Below are positions 23,261-31,860 of a stretch of DNA of 64,000 bases, in pieces. The stretch covers positions 1-64,000 of the forward strand of contig DATLRC010000003.1 of the NCBI GenBank assembly GCA_035534895.1, given 5' to 3'. The notes below the pieces were generated by a model, which ran no database searches, was not told the origin of the DNA, and saw only the letters and a program-made list of their open reading frames with translations. Made by a program: the position numbers and the translations under genes. Numbering within the stretch: position 1 is the first letter of the stretch; each line of letters opens with the position of its first letter. Source of the DNA: DATLRC01 sp035534895. Its GTDB lineage: Bacteria; Patescibacteriota; Saccharimonadia; Saccharimonadales; UBA4665.

Positions 23261-25441
23261 ATGTATCGTAGACATAGCCCTAAACCTCCCGGTCCTTCTT
23301 TAATGGATCGATTTAGGCCACCAACCAAGCATACATACCTCTCTCAACCAACAAACAATGCCGAACCAGCCAATAGCCCAAACTTGACCCAAAGAACAAA
23401 AGACGACTTACCCCGATGGGCTATAATAACGGCCCTTATACTAGCTACCCTAGCTCTAGGCAGCGGCGCCTTTGCCCTCTACCTAGGTGCTTCTAGTGGC
23501 CCAAGCAGTTCTAACCAGGCAAGCTCAATAAACCTTGGTAAAGGCCTAGTAGGCTACTGGAAACTAAACGGCAACACCAAAGACTCTACACCTTACTCAA
23601 ACAACGGCACTAACAGCGGAACAACAGCTACAACCGACCGAGAAGGAACGACTAACGGAGCGATGAGTTTTAATGGGAGCAGCTACATTAAAACTGGACC
23701 ACTACCAGCTAGTTTTCCAACTGGTTCTTTGCCACGTACTTACACTGCCTGGATATATGATAATGGGACGGTTTCTTCATGGGGTAACATCTTTGCTCAG
23801 GGACAAGGTAATTGTACGAGTGTAATGTTTGGGTTAGGGATACAGTCGGGAAGTCTTACCTTTTGGGGTGGGTGCAATGATTTTGTTTCGACTCTTTCTA
23901 TACCTCAAAACCAATGGTGTTTTGTTGCCGTTACTTACGACGGGACTAACGTCAACCTTTGGGTTAATGGGCAAACACAGTCTCATGTGGAGGGTACGCT
24001 AGCTACGGCAGCAAGTAATCTATTTATTGGAGGCGAAACAATTGATAATGGTTCAACATTTAGAGCTTATTTCTCAGGTTCAATTAGTGACTTGCATGCT
24101 TACAACCGTCCCCTCTCAGTCGCCGAAGTAACAGCTTTATATAACCAATATGACTCAAAAAGTAATACCGCTAATGGCGAATCGGGACTAGTTGGTTGGT
24201 GGAAGATGCAAGGTAATACTAAAGATTCTAGTCCTTATGGTAATAATGGTACGAATAACGGAGCGACACTTACGACCGATCGAAAAGGTGCAGCTAATAG
24301 TGCTTATAGTTTTAATGGTAGCTCTACTTACATTGACGTTCCGAACAGTACGAGTTTGAATATAAGCACCGCCATTACTCTCTCGGCATGGGTCAACCCA
24401 GTCTCATGTTCAACAAACTACCCTGGTGTTTTAGCTAAAGGGTATGCAACTTCTGGAGGTTATGGTCTGAATATTAGGAATAATTGTACGCTGTGGTTTG
24501 AACTTGATGAATCGAATAGTACCAGACATTTTTACAACCCTACTGGTTACCTCGTGCCCACAAACACATGGACTCTTTTAACTGCGACGTATGATGGTAG
24601 TACAATGAGAATTTATGCTAATAATACTCAAATCGGTAGTGGATTAAGTGGAGCATTCACAATAGGTATAATAAGCAATGATGTGCTGATTGGTAGATCG
24701 CCAGGCTGGGGTACTCTTAGTGGTTCTGTTAGTGACGTTCGCATCTATAACCGCGCCCTATCGGCTTCCCAAATAGCCGCTCAATACAACTCCTACAACT
24801 CCCAAATAGAACTAGGCGGTTCTGGCACCAGTGGCAATATCAGTCTAGGTAAGGGGATAGTAGGCCATTGGCCTCTTGCTGGCAACGCTAAGGACGCCAC
24901 TCCATATTCAAATAACGGCACTGTTAATGGCGCAACCCTTACTACCGATAGAAAAGGTCTGTCCAATGGCGCATATAGTTTTAATGGGACGAGTAATAGT
25001 ATATCTACAACAATACCGGGAGGGGTGATTAACTCCGTACACACAGTCTCACTTTGGGTTTACATTCGTGGGGCAGTTAGCGGTAATCAGTACCTTTTTG
25101 ATACAGGTGGAGGAAATAATAATAATATTCAAGTGTATAACTCTCATATTAGAACTATTACAACTACGAACTACATACTTGATAGCAACCTAATTCCTGT
25201 AACGAATACATGGTATAATATTGTTCAGGTATTTGACGGTGCAACCCTTTATTTATATATAAATGGTGCGTTAGATAAATCGACGAGTGCAACGGCAGCC
25301 AATCCGGCAACCTCAGCAATACTTGGTGAATATGGAGGGGGTGGCCCCTATTATCTTAATGGTAATATGTCTGGTGTCCGCGTTTACAACCGCGCTCTAT
25401 CTGCGGCCGAGATCACAGCTCTGTATAACGAGTATCAGTAA
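23261..25441 (+). CDS. Membrane-anchored protein with three LamG domains
   Basis: A 726-aa surface protein: Pro-rich cytoplasmic start, one membrane helix at about residues 48-72 (WAIITALILATLALGSGAFA), then three LamG/concanavalin-like repeats of about 180 aa. Each repeat opens with LVGYWKLNGNTKDSTPYSNN or a close variant and ends with VYNRALSAAEITALYNEY or similar. Such domains bind glycans or cell surfaces, so a host-contact or adhesion role is likely. Codon use inside the repeats is more AT-rich than at the repeat joints. ATG 23261 is preferred over GTG 23255. Confidence 0.85.
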   Translation: MYRRHSPKPPGPSLMDRFRPPTKHTYLSQPTNNAEPANSPNLTQRTKDDLPRWAIITALILATLALGSGAFALYLGASSGPSSSNQASSINLGKGLVGYWKLNGNTKDSTPYSNNGTNSGTTATTDREGTTNGAMSFNGSSYIKTGPLPASFPTGSLPRTYTAWIYDNGTVSSWGNIFAQGQGNCTSVMFGLGIQSGSLTFWGGCNDFVSTLSIPQNQWCFVAVTYDGTNVNLWVNGQTQSHVEGTLATAASNLFIGGETIDNGSTFRAYFSGSISDLHAYNRPLSVAEVTALYNQYDSKSNTANGESGLVGWWKMQGNTKDSSPYGNNGTNNGATLTTDRKGAANSAYSFNGSSTYIDVPNSTSLNISTAITLSAWVNPVSCSTNYPGVLAKGYATSGGYGLNIRNNCTLWFELDESNSTRHFYNPTGYLVPTNTWTLLTATYDGSTMRIYANNTQIGSGLSGAFTIGIISNDVLIGRSPGWGTLSGSVSDVRIYNRALSASQIAAQYNSYNSQIELGGSGTSGNISLGKGIVGHWPLAGNAKDATPYSNNGTVNGATLTTDRKGLSNGAYSFNGTSNSISTTIPGGVINSVHTVSLWVYIRGAVSGNQYLFDTGGGNNNNIQVYNSHIRTITTTNYILDSNLIPVTNTWYNIVQVFDGATLYLYINGALDKSTSATAANPATSAILGEYGGGGPYYLNGNMSGVRVYNRALSAAEITALYNEYQ

Positions 25442-25499
25442 ACTGCCGCTGCGGAAACCCGGCACAGCCCATGCTACAATAGCTAACATTAACAATTTA

Positions 25500-25657
25500 A
25501 ATATAAAGAGTGCAGGGAGAGAACTAGCTCGTTGATCTGCCAGCAACCTACCCGAAGTTATGGATAAGGTGCTCCATCTAGCCCGCTGATACTAATCGGG
25601 AAAGATGTTGAAAAACAATATCCTTTCCCATCTAAGCTCAGCAGAAAGGATATTTTT
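25500..25657 (+). ncRNA. SAM riboswitch (SAM-I clan) controlling metK
   Basis: Conserved core blocks of the S-box class appear in order: AGAGTGCAGGGA (25507-25518), GCAACC (25543-25548), AAGGTGC (25566-25572), a CCCG/CGGG P4-like stem (25582-25585, 25597-25600) and AAAGATG (25601-25607). After the aptamer, AATATCCTTTC (25617-25627) pairs with GAAAGGATATT (25644-25654), which covers the SD and is followed by T5 and ATG. GGGAAAG (25598-25604) can instead pair with CTTTCCC (25623-25629). SAM binding should therefore switch metK off. Confidence 0.85.
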
Positions 25658-26821
25658 ATGTCCAAACAAATAACACTCTTCGCCAGCGAGTCAGTCTGTG
25701 CCGGTCACCCGGATAAGATCGCTGACCAAATAAGCGACGCCATTTTAGACGCTGTATTAACCCAAGACCCAGATGGCCGCACGGCTGTTGAAACAATGGT
25801 CGCCGCCAACCGAGTAATTCTAGCCGGAGAAGTTAAGACCTCAGCCAAGGTAGACTTTGAGGCAATCGCTCGCCACCAGATTCACCGACTAGGTTACAAC
25901 GACCCATCTTGGGGCTTTTCTGACCGCTCACCAATTGAAAACTATCTCCATCAACAATCTCCCGAAATCTCAATAGGTGTTGATGAGTACGGTGCTGGAG
26001 ACCAAGGACTAATGTTTGGTTATGCCTGTGACGAAACGCCACAGCTACTACCTATGCCGATTACTTTGGCTCATGCTCTGGTCCGGGCTATAGATCAGGC
26101 CAGGGAGAGTAAACTCTTGCCGCACCTAAGACCTGACGGTAAAGCTCAAGTAGTTGTGCGCTACGAAGACGATAGACCTGTAGCCGTTGAACATCTGACC
26201 ATTGCTGTACCCCATGACGAGCGGCTGTCTCTGGAGCGAGTACGAAGTGACATCTACCAAACCATTGTCATTCAGGTCCTAGCTGAGTATGGTCTACAAA
26301 TTCAGGAGAAAGATATTGTGGTTAACGGAACCGGTGCCTGGCACATACCCGGTCCAGCATCAGACTCTGGCCTGACAGGACGCAAAATTGTAGTTGATGG
26401 CTACGGCGGCTTTGCCCGTGTCGGTGGCGGGGCCTTTAGCGGCAAAGACCCCAGTAAGGTTGACCGAAGCGGTGCCTACGCTGCCCGCTTTATTGCTAAA
26501 AACATTGTCAGCGCTGGGCTGGCCAAAAGAGCTGAAGTCGGCCTAGCCTTTTATATCGGAGCCAAAGAACCGGTGAACTTCACTATTGACACGTTCGGAA
26601 CAGCCAGAAAATCAAGCTCAATTATTGAAAAATTCGCTCGCTCAATACTAATCCCCTCGGTTAAGAATATTGTTGAACAACTTGATCTAAGGCGCCCTAT
26701 CTATCTGCAAACGGCTGCCTACGGCCACTTCGGACGAGCTGGATTGCCCTGGGAAGCAGTCGCCGAGCTCACCAAGATCAGCAAAAAAGCCTTGAAAAAA
26801 GCTGAGACTCTGATAACATAA
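25658..26821 (+). CDS. metK: S-adenosylmethionine synthetase
   Basis: MetK makes S-adenosylmethionine from ATP and methionine. Signatures are ESVCAGHPDKIADQISDAIL at the start, GAGDQGLMFGYA, and the P-loop-like GGGAFSGKDPSKVDRSGAY, all with expected Lys, Asp and His residues. Length (387 aa) is normal. Controlled by the SAM riboswitch directly upstream, a feedback loop in which its product represses it. It has its SD (AAAGGA) inside the switch hairpin. Confidence 0.97.
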   Translation: MSKQITLFASESVCAGHPDKIADQISDAILDAVLTQDPDGRTAVETMVAANRVILAGEVKTSAKVDFEAIARHQIHRLGYNDPSWGFSDRSPIENYLHQQSPEISIGVDEYGAGDQGLMFGYACDETPQLLPMPITLAHALVRAIDQARESKLLPHLRPDGKAQVVVRYEDDRPVAVEHLTIAVPHDERLSLERVRSDIYQTIVIQVLAEYGLQIQEKDIVVNGTGAWHIPGPASDSGLTGRKIVVDGYGGFARVGGGAFSGKDPSKVDRSGAYAARFIAKNIVSAGLAKRAEVGLAFYIGAKEPVNFTIDTFGTARKSSSIIEKFARSILIPSVKNIVEQLDLRRPIYLQTAAYGHFGRAGLPWEAVAELTKISKKALKKAETLIT

Positions 26822-26874
26822 GCATTACAGGTCTAAACAAATTAAAAATGACTATTTAAAGATAAGGATAATAA

Positions 26875-27633
26875 ATGCCAAAGATGAAACGAATAAGTTT
26901 ACTCTTGCCAGCAATGGCCACATTGTTTACGCTCAGTATCAGCTTACCGGTAATCGCTGATAGCCCCAGCTCAAGCAGCGGGACAACTGATCAAACTAGC
27001 TCAACTACTACTGCATCAAAAACAGATCAGACCAGCACAACTAGCGGTACTTCCTCTACCGATCAAACCAGCGGATCAAGCAGCATGGACACAACAAAAA
27101 GCAGCGATGCTACAACCCCGGAGGTAACCCGCGAGGCTGAAACTGAAACGACTACTGCCCGAAGCGAAGGAGAGTCAAAGCTAGTTCAACTCGAAGCCCA
27201 ACACAAGAATACGACTACTGCCCAAGATAGGCTAAAAGCTTGTCAAGCTGACAGTCGAGGCCTGACCACCAAGTTTGCCAGCATCAGTGATAACGCTCAA
27301 GCTTTTCAATCCCGCATCGACTCCATATTTGCTAAATTGCAGGCTTACCAACAGACCAACAACTTGACTGTTCCTAACTGGACAGCACTGGTTACAGCTG
27401 CTACCCAGGCTCAAGTTAACTCAGAAGCCTCAATAGCTGCCCTAAAGTCGCTGACCCCGACAATAGACTGTAACAGCACATCAACAGCTCAGGACGTAGC
27501 TACCTTCCAAGCCATAGCCCAAGTGACCCAAAATAACCTAAAGAGCTATCTGCTAGCTGTACGTTCTTTAGCTCAGGCCATCCTTTCGCTTAATGCAACC
27601 ACAAATACGACTAACCCAGGAGGTACAAACTAA
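26875..27633 (+). CDS. Secreted Ser/Thr-rich and helical protein
   Basis: A 252-aa exported protein with signal peptide (LLLPAMATLFTLSISLPVIA, cut near residue 29). A low-complexity Ser/Thr/Asp/Gln stretch (residues 30-95) follows, then a helical domain with two Cys (KACQADS, TIDCNST). No family is recognised. An AAGGAT SD precedes ATG. The gene ends in TAATG shared with the pilin-like gene, mirroring the pilin plus helical protein pair at 22105-23161. Confidence 0.7.
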   Translation: MPKMKRISLLLPAMATLFTLSISLPVIADSPSSSSGTTDQTSSTTTASKTDQTSTTSGTSSTDQTSGSSSMDTTKSSDATTPEVTREAETETTTARSEGESKLVQLEAQHKNTTTAQDRLKACQADSRGLTTKFASISDNAQAFQSRIDSIFAKLQAYQQTNNLTVPNWTALVTAATQAQVNSEASIAALKSLTPTIDCNSTSTAQDVATFQAIAQVTQNNLKSYLLAVRSLAQAILSLNATTNTTNPGGTN

Positions 27634-27908
27634 TGAAAAGTTTAACTCTTAACCAACGAGGATTCGGTTTTCTAACCCTTCTACTAGTACTGGTAGTCAT
27701 TGGTGCCGTGACTGTTATCGGGCTGAAAGTAGCCAAGGACCATAATGCTCCACTAGCCGTCAATAACTCGGCTCCTAGCCTGAGCGTTCCCGCAAAACTG
27801 CAAACTAAATCTGACGTTCAAAAAGCGGCTGCCGCCCTAGACGCAATCCCTGTCAGCAGCGGGGTCAACCCCAACCAGCTGAACAGCGACCTAAACTCCT
27901 TGCTCTAA
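27633..27908 (+). CDS. Pilin-like protein without Glu5
   Basis: A 91-aa protein with a basic leader and a hydrophobic helix, RGFGFLTLLLVLVVIGAVTV, that looks like a type III prepilin helix after G^F. It has Thr in place of the usual Glu at mature position 5. Minor pilins and pseudopilins sometimes lack this Glu. The rest is a short Ala/Asn/Ser-rich tail. SD GGAGG lies in the previous gene; stop and start share TAATG. Confidence 0.65.
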   Translation: MKSLTLNQRGFGFLTLLLVLVVIGAVTVIGLKVAKDHNAPLAVNNSAPSLSVPAKLQTKSDVQKAAAALDAIPVSSGVNPNQLNSDLNSLL

Positions 27909-27938
27909 AGATTCCCCTTAAAAAGACTACCTAAAGCC

Positions 27939-28727
27939 TTAAAGAGGTTTATTAAATAGGCCTTTCCTTTGCTGACCGGCAAAAGCACCAAAAATTGCTA
28001 CGCCGCCTATTACTTCTCGGGGAACAGTAGTCTCTGCCATTGAGCTTGGGGGAGCAGACGACTCTAGCTGATTGTCGATCATCCATTCAAGACCCTCTGG
28101 GCCAATAATTAACCGCCGAACCCGGTCCGCTAAGCTGACCCGCATGCTCAAGACATCTTCAAAGCGAATTGCTTCTAACGGTTTTGTAGCAATTAACCAG
28201 TTGACTTTATCTAGGGGCATCTTCCGCTCTGCCGGTAAATTGTCAAGCAATGTCTGATCGCGTCTAAAAAGGCTAGGTAAAAGCAAACCCAGTGGCGGAC
28301 TATAGGCTAAATGAGGATCGTTTGTACCTCCAATATCGCGCAAAATACCGATGTAGCAGAGATCAAAATAATGGGTCGCTTCAGCGGGGTCAACTAACTT
28401 GCTGGCGCGGCTCCAATCAGACATAATATCTCTTGATCGAACAACTACTGCCTCGTAAAGCTGATGTATGTCAGAAAACTTTTCACCGTTTTCGGCTGCA
28501 CCCATTAAATCCAGATCACCCCTAATTTCACTCATACCTGTACATAATAAAACTTTTGGCTGACACATTAAAGTAAGCATTTTTACAATCGGCGGAGCAA
28601 GGTCAAACTCAATGCTTAAGGTTTTGTTAAAGCCGAAGACAACATATACTCTAGGCCATGGCCCTACTAGTGGTAATACTGGCCCTGATAGCTCTTGGTG
28701 AGCTACTTGATCTTTTAGGTAGGCCAA
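27939..28727 (-). CDS. Hypothetical protein (about 260 aa)
   Basis: An uncharacterised soluble protein; the core reads FDLAPPIVKMLTLMCQPKVL, ATHYFDLCYIGILRDIGG, SLADRVRRLIIGPEGLEWMI. No family recognised. The start is uncertain: the full frame overlaps the divergent helicase gene by 70 bases, and Met50 (28580) would remove the overlap but also cut conserved-looking residues. Composition fits the surrounding genome rather than transferred DNA. Confidence 0.6.
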   Translation of the reverse strand: MAYLKDQVAHQELSGPVLPLVGPWPRVYVVFGFNKTLSIEFDLAPPIVKMLTLMCQPKVLLCTGMSEIRGDLDLMGAAENGEKFSDIHQLYEAVVVRSRDIMSDWSRASKLVDPAEATHYFDLCYIGILRDIGGTNDPHLAYSPPLGLLLPSLFRRDQTLLDNLPAERKMPLDKVNWLIATKPLEAIRFEDVLSMRVSLADRVRRLIIGPEGLEWMIDNQLESSAPPSSMAETTVPREVIGGVAIFGAFAGQQRKGLFNKPL

Positions 28728-30133
28728 AGTCGGCCTATGGTCACCGTCACCATAACTTCAAGAGACGGTCTAGCTTTCAAGCCGACGTTCTAAAACCAAA
28801 AATCAAACCTAAACCACCACATCGTTCAGTCGATATTGACTCATTCAGTCTAAGCCAAGAGCAGGTTAAGCTCTTAGATTGGCTAGAGAACGCCTCCGAA
28901 TCAGTCTTCATAACCGGTAAAGCAGGCACCGGTAAATCACTAGTGCTTCAATATTTTCAGTCCAAAACGGCTAAAAACATTGTTGTTGTTGCCCCAACCG
29001 GTGTGGCAGCCTTGAATATAGGCGGCCAAACAATCCACTCGCTGTTTAAACTGCCACCAACCCTTATCGAACAGGCAGACATTAAGCTGGACCCTAAAAC
29101 CAAAACAGTGCTGGCCCACGTTGACGCAGTTGTGATTGACGAAGTATCAATGGTCAGAGTCGACCAGGTGGAGGCAATTAACTATAAACTGAAACTGGCC
29201 AAGAATAACAATTTGCCTTTCGGGGGCTGCCAAATAATCATGTTTGGTGATCCCTATCAACTGCCACCGGTGATCAGTGACCCGGCGCTAACCAAGTACT
29301 TCAACCAAAAATACGGCGGACCTTTTTTCTTTAATGCCCCGGTCTGGCAGAGTACAAAGCTCAATATCCTTGAACTTCAGACCATCTTTCGTCAGCAGGA
29401 CAAAGCCTTCAAAGACATTTTAAATCAAATCCGAGTCGGCGCTATAACTCCAGCTGCACTTGAGCAACTTAATGAACGCCTGAGCTTGACCTTGCCCAGG
29501 CAGGGCGCGGTAACTCTAACCAGCCATAACGCCAGCGTCAGTGCCATTAATGAACAACGATTATCTGAACTGCCCGGTAAAACCAGAGAATATGATGCCC
29601 AGATAAGCGGCCAACTGACTGCCAAAGCTTTTCCAACCGAGCAAAAACTACGACTTAAAGTAGGTGCTCAAGTCATATTGCTCAAGAATGATAGGCACAA
29701 GGGCTTTGTCAACGGTTCGCTTGGCAAAATCAAGGCCCTAGGCAGTAATCAAATAAAAGTCGAAATTGACACTAAACTTTATGTAATTGAGCCAGAAACC
29801 TGGACTAAATTCGGCTACTACTATGACAGCAATGCCCGCCGGATTAGCAAAAAGATCATTGGTTCGTTCACCCAATTTCCAATCCGTCTGGCCTGGGCAA
29901 TGACTATCCATAAAGCTCAAGGACAAACCCACAAAACGGTTATTGTTGATCTCGGCAGAGGTGCTTTTGCCCACGGTCAGGCTTACGTAGCACTCAGCCG
30001 CTGCGTAGCGCTTGATGGACTTTACCTCAAGTCACCGATAATAAAAGAAGACTTGATTGTTGATCCAGCCATCACAAACTTTATGAAACCTCAAACTAGC
30101 CGTCAATTGGTCCATACTAAAAGCCATGTTTGA
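28658..30133 (+). CDS. PIF1/RecD-like ATP-dependent DNA helicase with N-terminal membrane segment
   Basis: An SF1B helicase of the PIF1-like group. Motif I is TGKAGTGKSLVLQYF, Ia APTGVAALNIGGQTIHSLF, II VVIDEVSMV, III FGDPYQLPPV, IV FRQQ, V/VI WAMTIHKAQGQT and AYVALSRC. The first 20 residues (MALLVVILALIALGELLDLL) form a hydrophobic helix, unusual for PIF1. A start at a later codon would remove it. Role would be resolving DNA structures or recombination intermediates. It overlaps the start of the glycosylase remnant by 8 bases. Confidence 0.88.
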   Translation: MALLVVILALIALGELLDLLGRPKSAYGHRHHNFKRRSSFQADVLKPKIKPKPPHRSVDIDSFSLSQEQVKLLDWLENASESVFITGKAGTGKSLVLQYFQSKTAKNIVVVAPTGVAALNIGGQTIHSLFKLPPTLIEQADIKLDPKTKTVLAHVDAVVIDEVSMVRVDQVEAINYKLKLAKNNNLPFGGCQIIMFGDPYQLPPVISDPALTKYFNQKYGGPFFFNAPVWQSTKLNILELQTIFRQQDKAFKDILNQIRVGAITPAALEQLNERLSLTLPRQGAVTLTSHNASVSAINEQRLSELPGKTREYDAQISGQLTAKAFPTEQKLRLKVGAQVILLKNDRHKGFVNGSLGKIKALGSNQIKVEIDTKLYVIEPETWTKFGYYYDSNARRISKKIIGSFTQFPIRLAWAMTIHKAQGQTHKTVIVDLGRGAFAHGQAYVALSRCVALDGLYLKSPIIKEDLIVDPAITNFMKPQTSRQLVHTKSHV

Positions 30134-30352
30134 CTTCTTAGATGATCCCCTCAGTGCCGCCCCGAGACTTCTTGGCTGCTACCTTGAACGCCAACTTAAC
30201 GGCAAGCTACTAAGAGGCAAAATTGTTGAAACAGAGTGCTACACCGAGCAAGACCCAGCTAGCCACTACTCCGTGGCCAGACTCCCAGAAACAGCGTCAT
30301 GTTTGGTCCCACTACCAGCTATGTTGCGAATGGTCAGTGCGGACTACGATGA
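30126..30352 (+). pseudogene. 3-methyladenine DNA glycosylase (AAG/MPG), N-terminal piece, frameshifted
   Basis: The start DPLSAAPRLLGCYLER...KIVETECYTEQDPASHYS matches the AAG/MPG family, which excises alkylated purines. After ASHYS, near 30270, the family sequence continues only in another frame: RGQTPRNSVMFGPTTSYV, ending at TGA 30350-30352. One base has been lost. The intact frame from 30126 runs on to 30404 with unrelated residues. The C-terminal part of the same enzyme lies at 31244-31588, so the gene is both shifted and split. Confidence 0.8.
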
Positions 30353-30406
30353 GTATAAGTTAAATGAAATAAAAGAGCTGCTACTAACCCCTCTGGCTGT
30401 ATAATA

Positions 30407-31021
30407 ATGGACAAGATGAGAAGCAAGCAACTCGTATTTATAGATGACAGTGGCGACCCTGGTATCAAAACCCATTCCAGCAGCCACTTTGTGATGGCGG
30501 CTGTCGTCTTTAGTGATGACTTGGTTGCTGAAGAAGTTGCTTTGACTATGCGGAAGTTTCGCCGTCAACTCGGCTGGACTGATGACCACGAGTATAAGTT
30601 CAATAAAACCAAGAAGGACTACATCAAGCAGATTTTGCGTTTAGTGGCACAGTACGACTATAGTGTTTACGCCATTGTCGTGAACAAAGCAAAGTTTAGA
30701 CAAACTCCTAAGCACCTTTATAACGATAGTATCAGTGAGCTATTCAAGGTTATTCCGCTAAAGAAAGCCGCCATCAAGATTGACGGACACCCTGGCACGA
30801 ACTACACCAAGCGAGCCATCTCGCAGGTGCGTAAAAATGCCAATGTTACCACTGGTCAGATAGCTAACATCAAGTTTGCCGACAGCAAAGAAAACGTACT
30901 TATTCAACTGGCAGACTTGGTAGCAAGTTCCATATTCCGCTCTACTCAAACAGGCAAAGTTGACCATAAAGAGTATGTAGCTATTTTGAAGAAGCACGTT
31001 GTAGAAGTGCGAAAATCATAA
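30407..31021 (+). CDS. DUF3800 domain protein inside the split glycosylase gene
   Basis: A 204-aa DUF3800 protein: QLVFIDDSGDPGIKTHSSSH carries the acidic hDDSG motif of the family, then EYKFNKTKKDYIKQILRLV and near the end ENVLIQLADLVASSIFR, the usual QxADxxA block. A predicted RNase H-like fold; function unknown. TATAAT (30399-30404) is close to the ATG at 30407, and a second ATG at 30416 would suit a leaderless message better. It sits between two pieces of a glycosylase gene and was probably brought in with the interrupting DNA. Confidence 0.78.
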   Translation: MDKMRSKQLVFIDDSGDPGIKTHSSSHFVMAAVVFSDDLVAEEVALTMRKFRRQLGWTDDHEYKFNKTKKDYIKQILRLVAQYDYSVYAIVVNKAKFRQTPKHLYNDSISELFKVIPLKKAAIKIDGHPGTNYTKRAISQVRKNANVTTGQIANIKFADSKENVLIQLADLVASSIFRSTQTGKVDHKEYVAILKKHVVEVRKS

Positions 31022-31243
31022 GTAGCCTAGAAAGCGAAAACAGCCCCTATTCCTTTCGGAAAAGCGTACCATACGGTACCAGTTCGGGACTGCTTTCTTT
31101 GTAGCTGCATTATTGCACGAATGTGGCACTTTCGTCAATAGCTTGCAATTGTCAGGTAGAAATGTCAGATAGGAAAATTGTCCATCTCGGACTTTAGCCT
31201 GCCCTGATAATTTCTGCCAACACTGATACCAGTCTTTACATAA

Positions 31244-31588
31244 ACCCTTGTTGTAGTTGGTAATAGCGGCCAAGGTTCAGCTATCCTTATTCGGGCCCTT
31301 GAGCCCTTATCTGGACAAGAAACCATGACTCAATTGCGGTCAGGCCAAAAGCCCGACAATCTAACTAACGGACCGGCTAAATTGACCCAAGCTCTGGCAA
31401 TCACCCGGGAACTAAACGGCCACGATCTTGCACTCTGGCCACTTAAGTTGATTATTAAACCGCCTCTAGCTAGCTCAAACATTGTCCAGACCAAACGGAT
31501 TGGTATTTCTGCCGCCCAGGATCTAAAACTACGTTTTTATATCAAAGATAACCCTTATCTATCCCAAAAAGTCAAAATAGTGGCTTGA
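31244..31588 (+). pseudogene. 3-methyladenine DNA glycosylase (AAG/MPG), C-terminal piece
   Basis: The frame ending at 31588 reads VVVGNSGQGSAILIRALEP, then NGPAKLTQALAITRELNGHD and RIGISAAQDLKLRFYIKDNP. These are the family blocks (LIRAxEP, NGPxKLxxALxI, RIGI, RFYxxxNPYxS) that follow the part seen at 30126-30352. Only about 11 aa of the family alignment are missing between the two pieces. An ATG at 31325 would give a meaningless partial protein. Confidence 0.8.
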
Positions 31589-31685
31589 AAATAGCTCCCA
31601 GGCAGCTTATGCTTAAAATATGGAAGTGTGAGGCTTCCAACAAGACCCGGGCGCATTTCGTTCCGGGTCCTTTAAGTTCTTTTGA
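31585..31685 (+). ncRNA. Candidate small RNA with own promoter and terminator
   Basis: TTGAAA (31585-31590), exactly 17 bases, then TATGCT (31608-31613) form a good promoter. The expected transcript from about 31619 holds a hairpin GGAAG/CTTCC (31622-31626, 31634-31638) and a strong stem GACCCGG/CCGGGTC (31644-31650, 31663-31669) followed by CTTTAAGTTCTTTT. No coding frame is seen inside, and the next gene on this strand is 1 kb away. RNA family unknown. Confidence 0.5.
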
Positions 31686-31860
31686 GAGCTACGTCATGAT
31701 AGTACGAAGAGTAGTCCTCTGGCACATATACTGGATACAAGGGCTGATTTAGCTTTGGCCTATCGTTTTTGAGTATCAGCAACTAGAACAGCCGTGCCTG
31801 CACCTGAAATTACTAAACCAGAATCTTTCAAAGTATGGCAGGGGGTTAACAATAAAAAAA
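31686..31860. other. Gap after the small RNA
   Basis: No gene is supported between the candidate small RNA and the HicA-like gene. One short run AATAAAAAAATT at 31850 may end minus-strand transcripts poorly. Nothing else seen. Confidence 0.2.

Noticed and set aside
31016..31273. 85-aa open frame on the minus strand next to the glycosylase remnant
   Set aside because: It has no SD or -10 box at its start, no recognisable family, and its end lies antisense to the C-terminal glycosylase piece; treated as chance.
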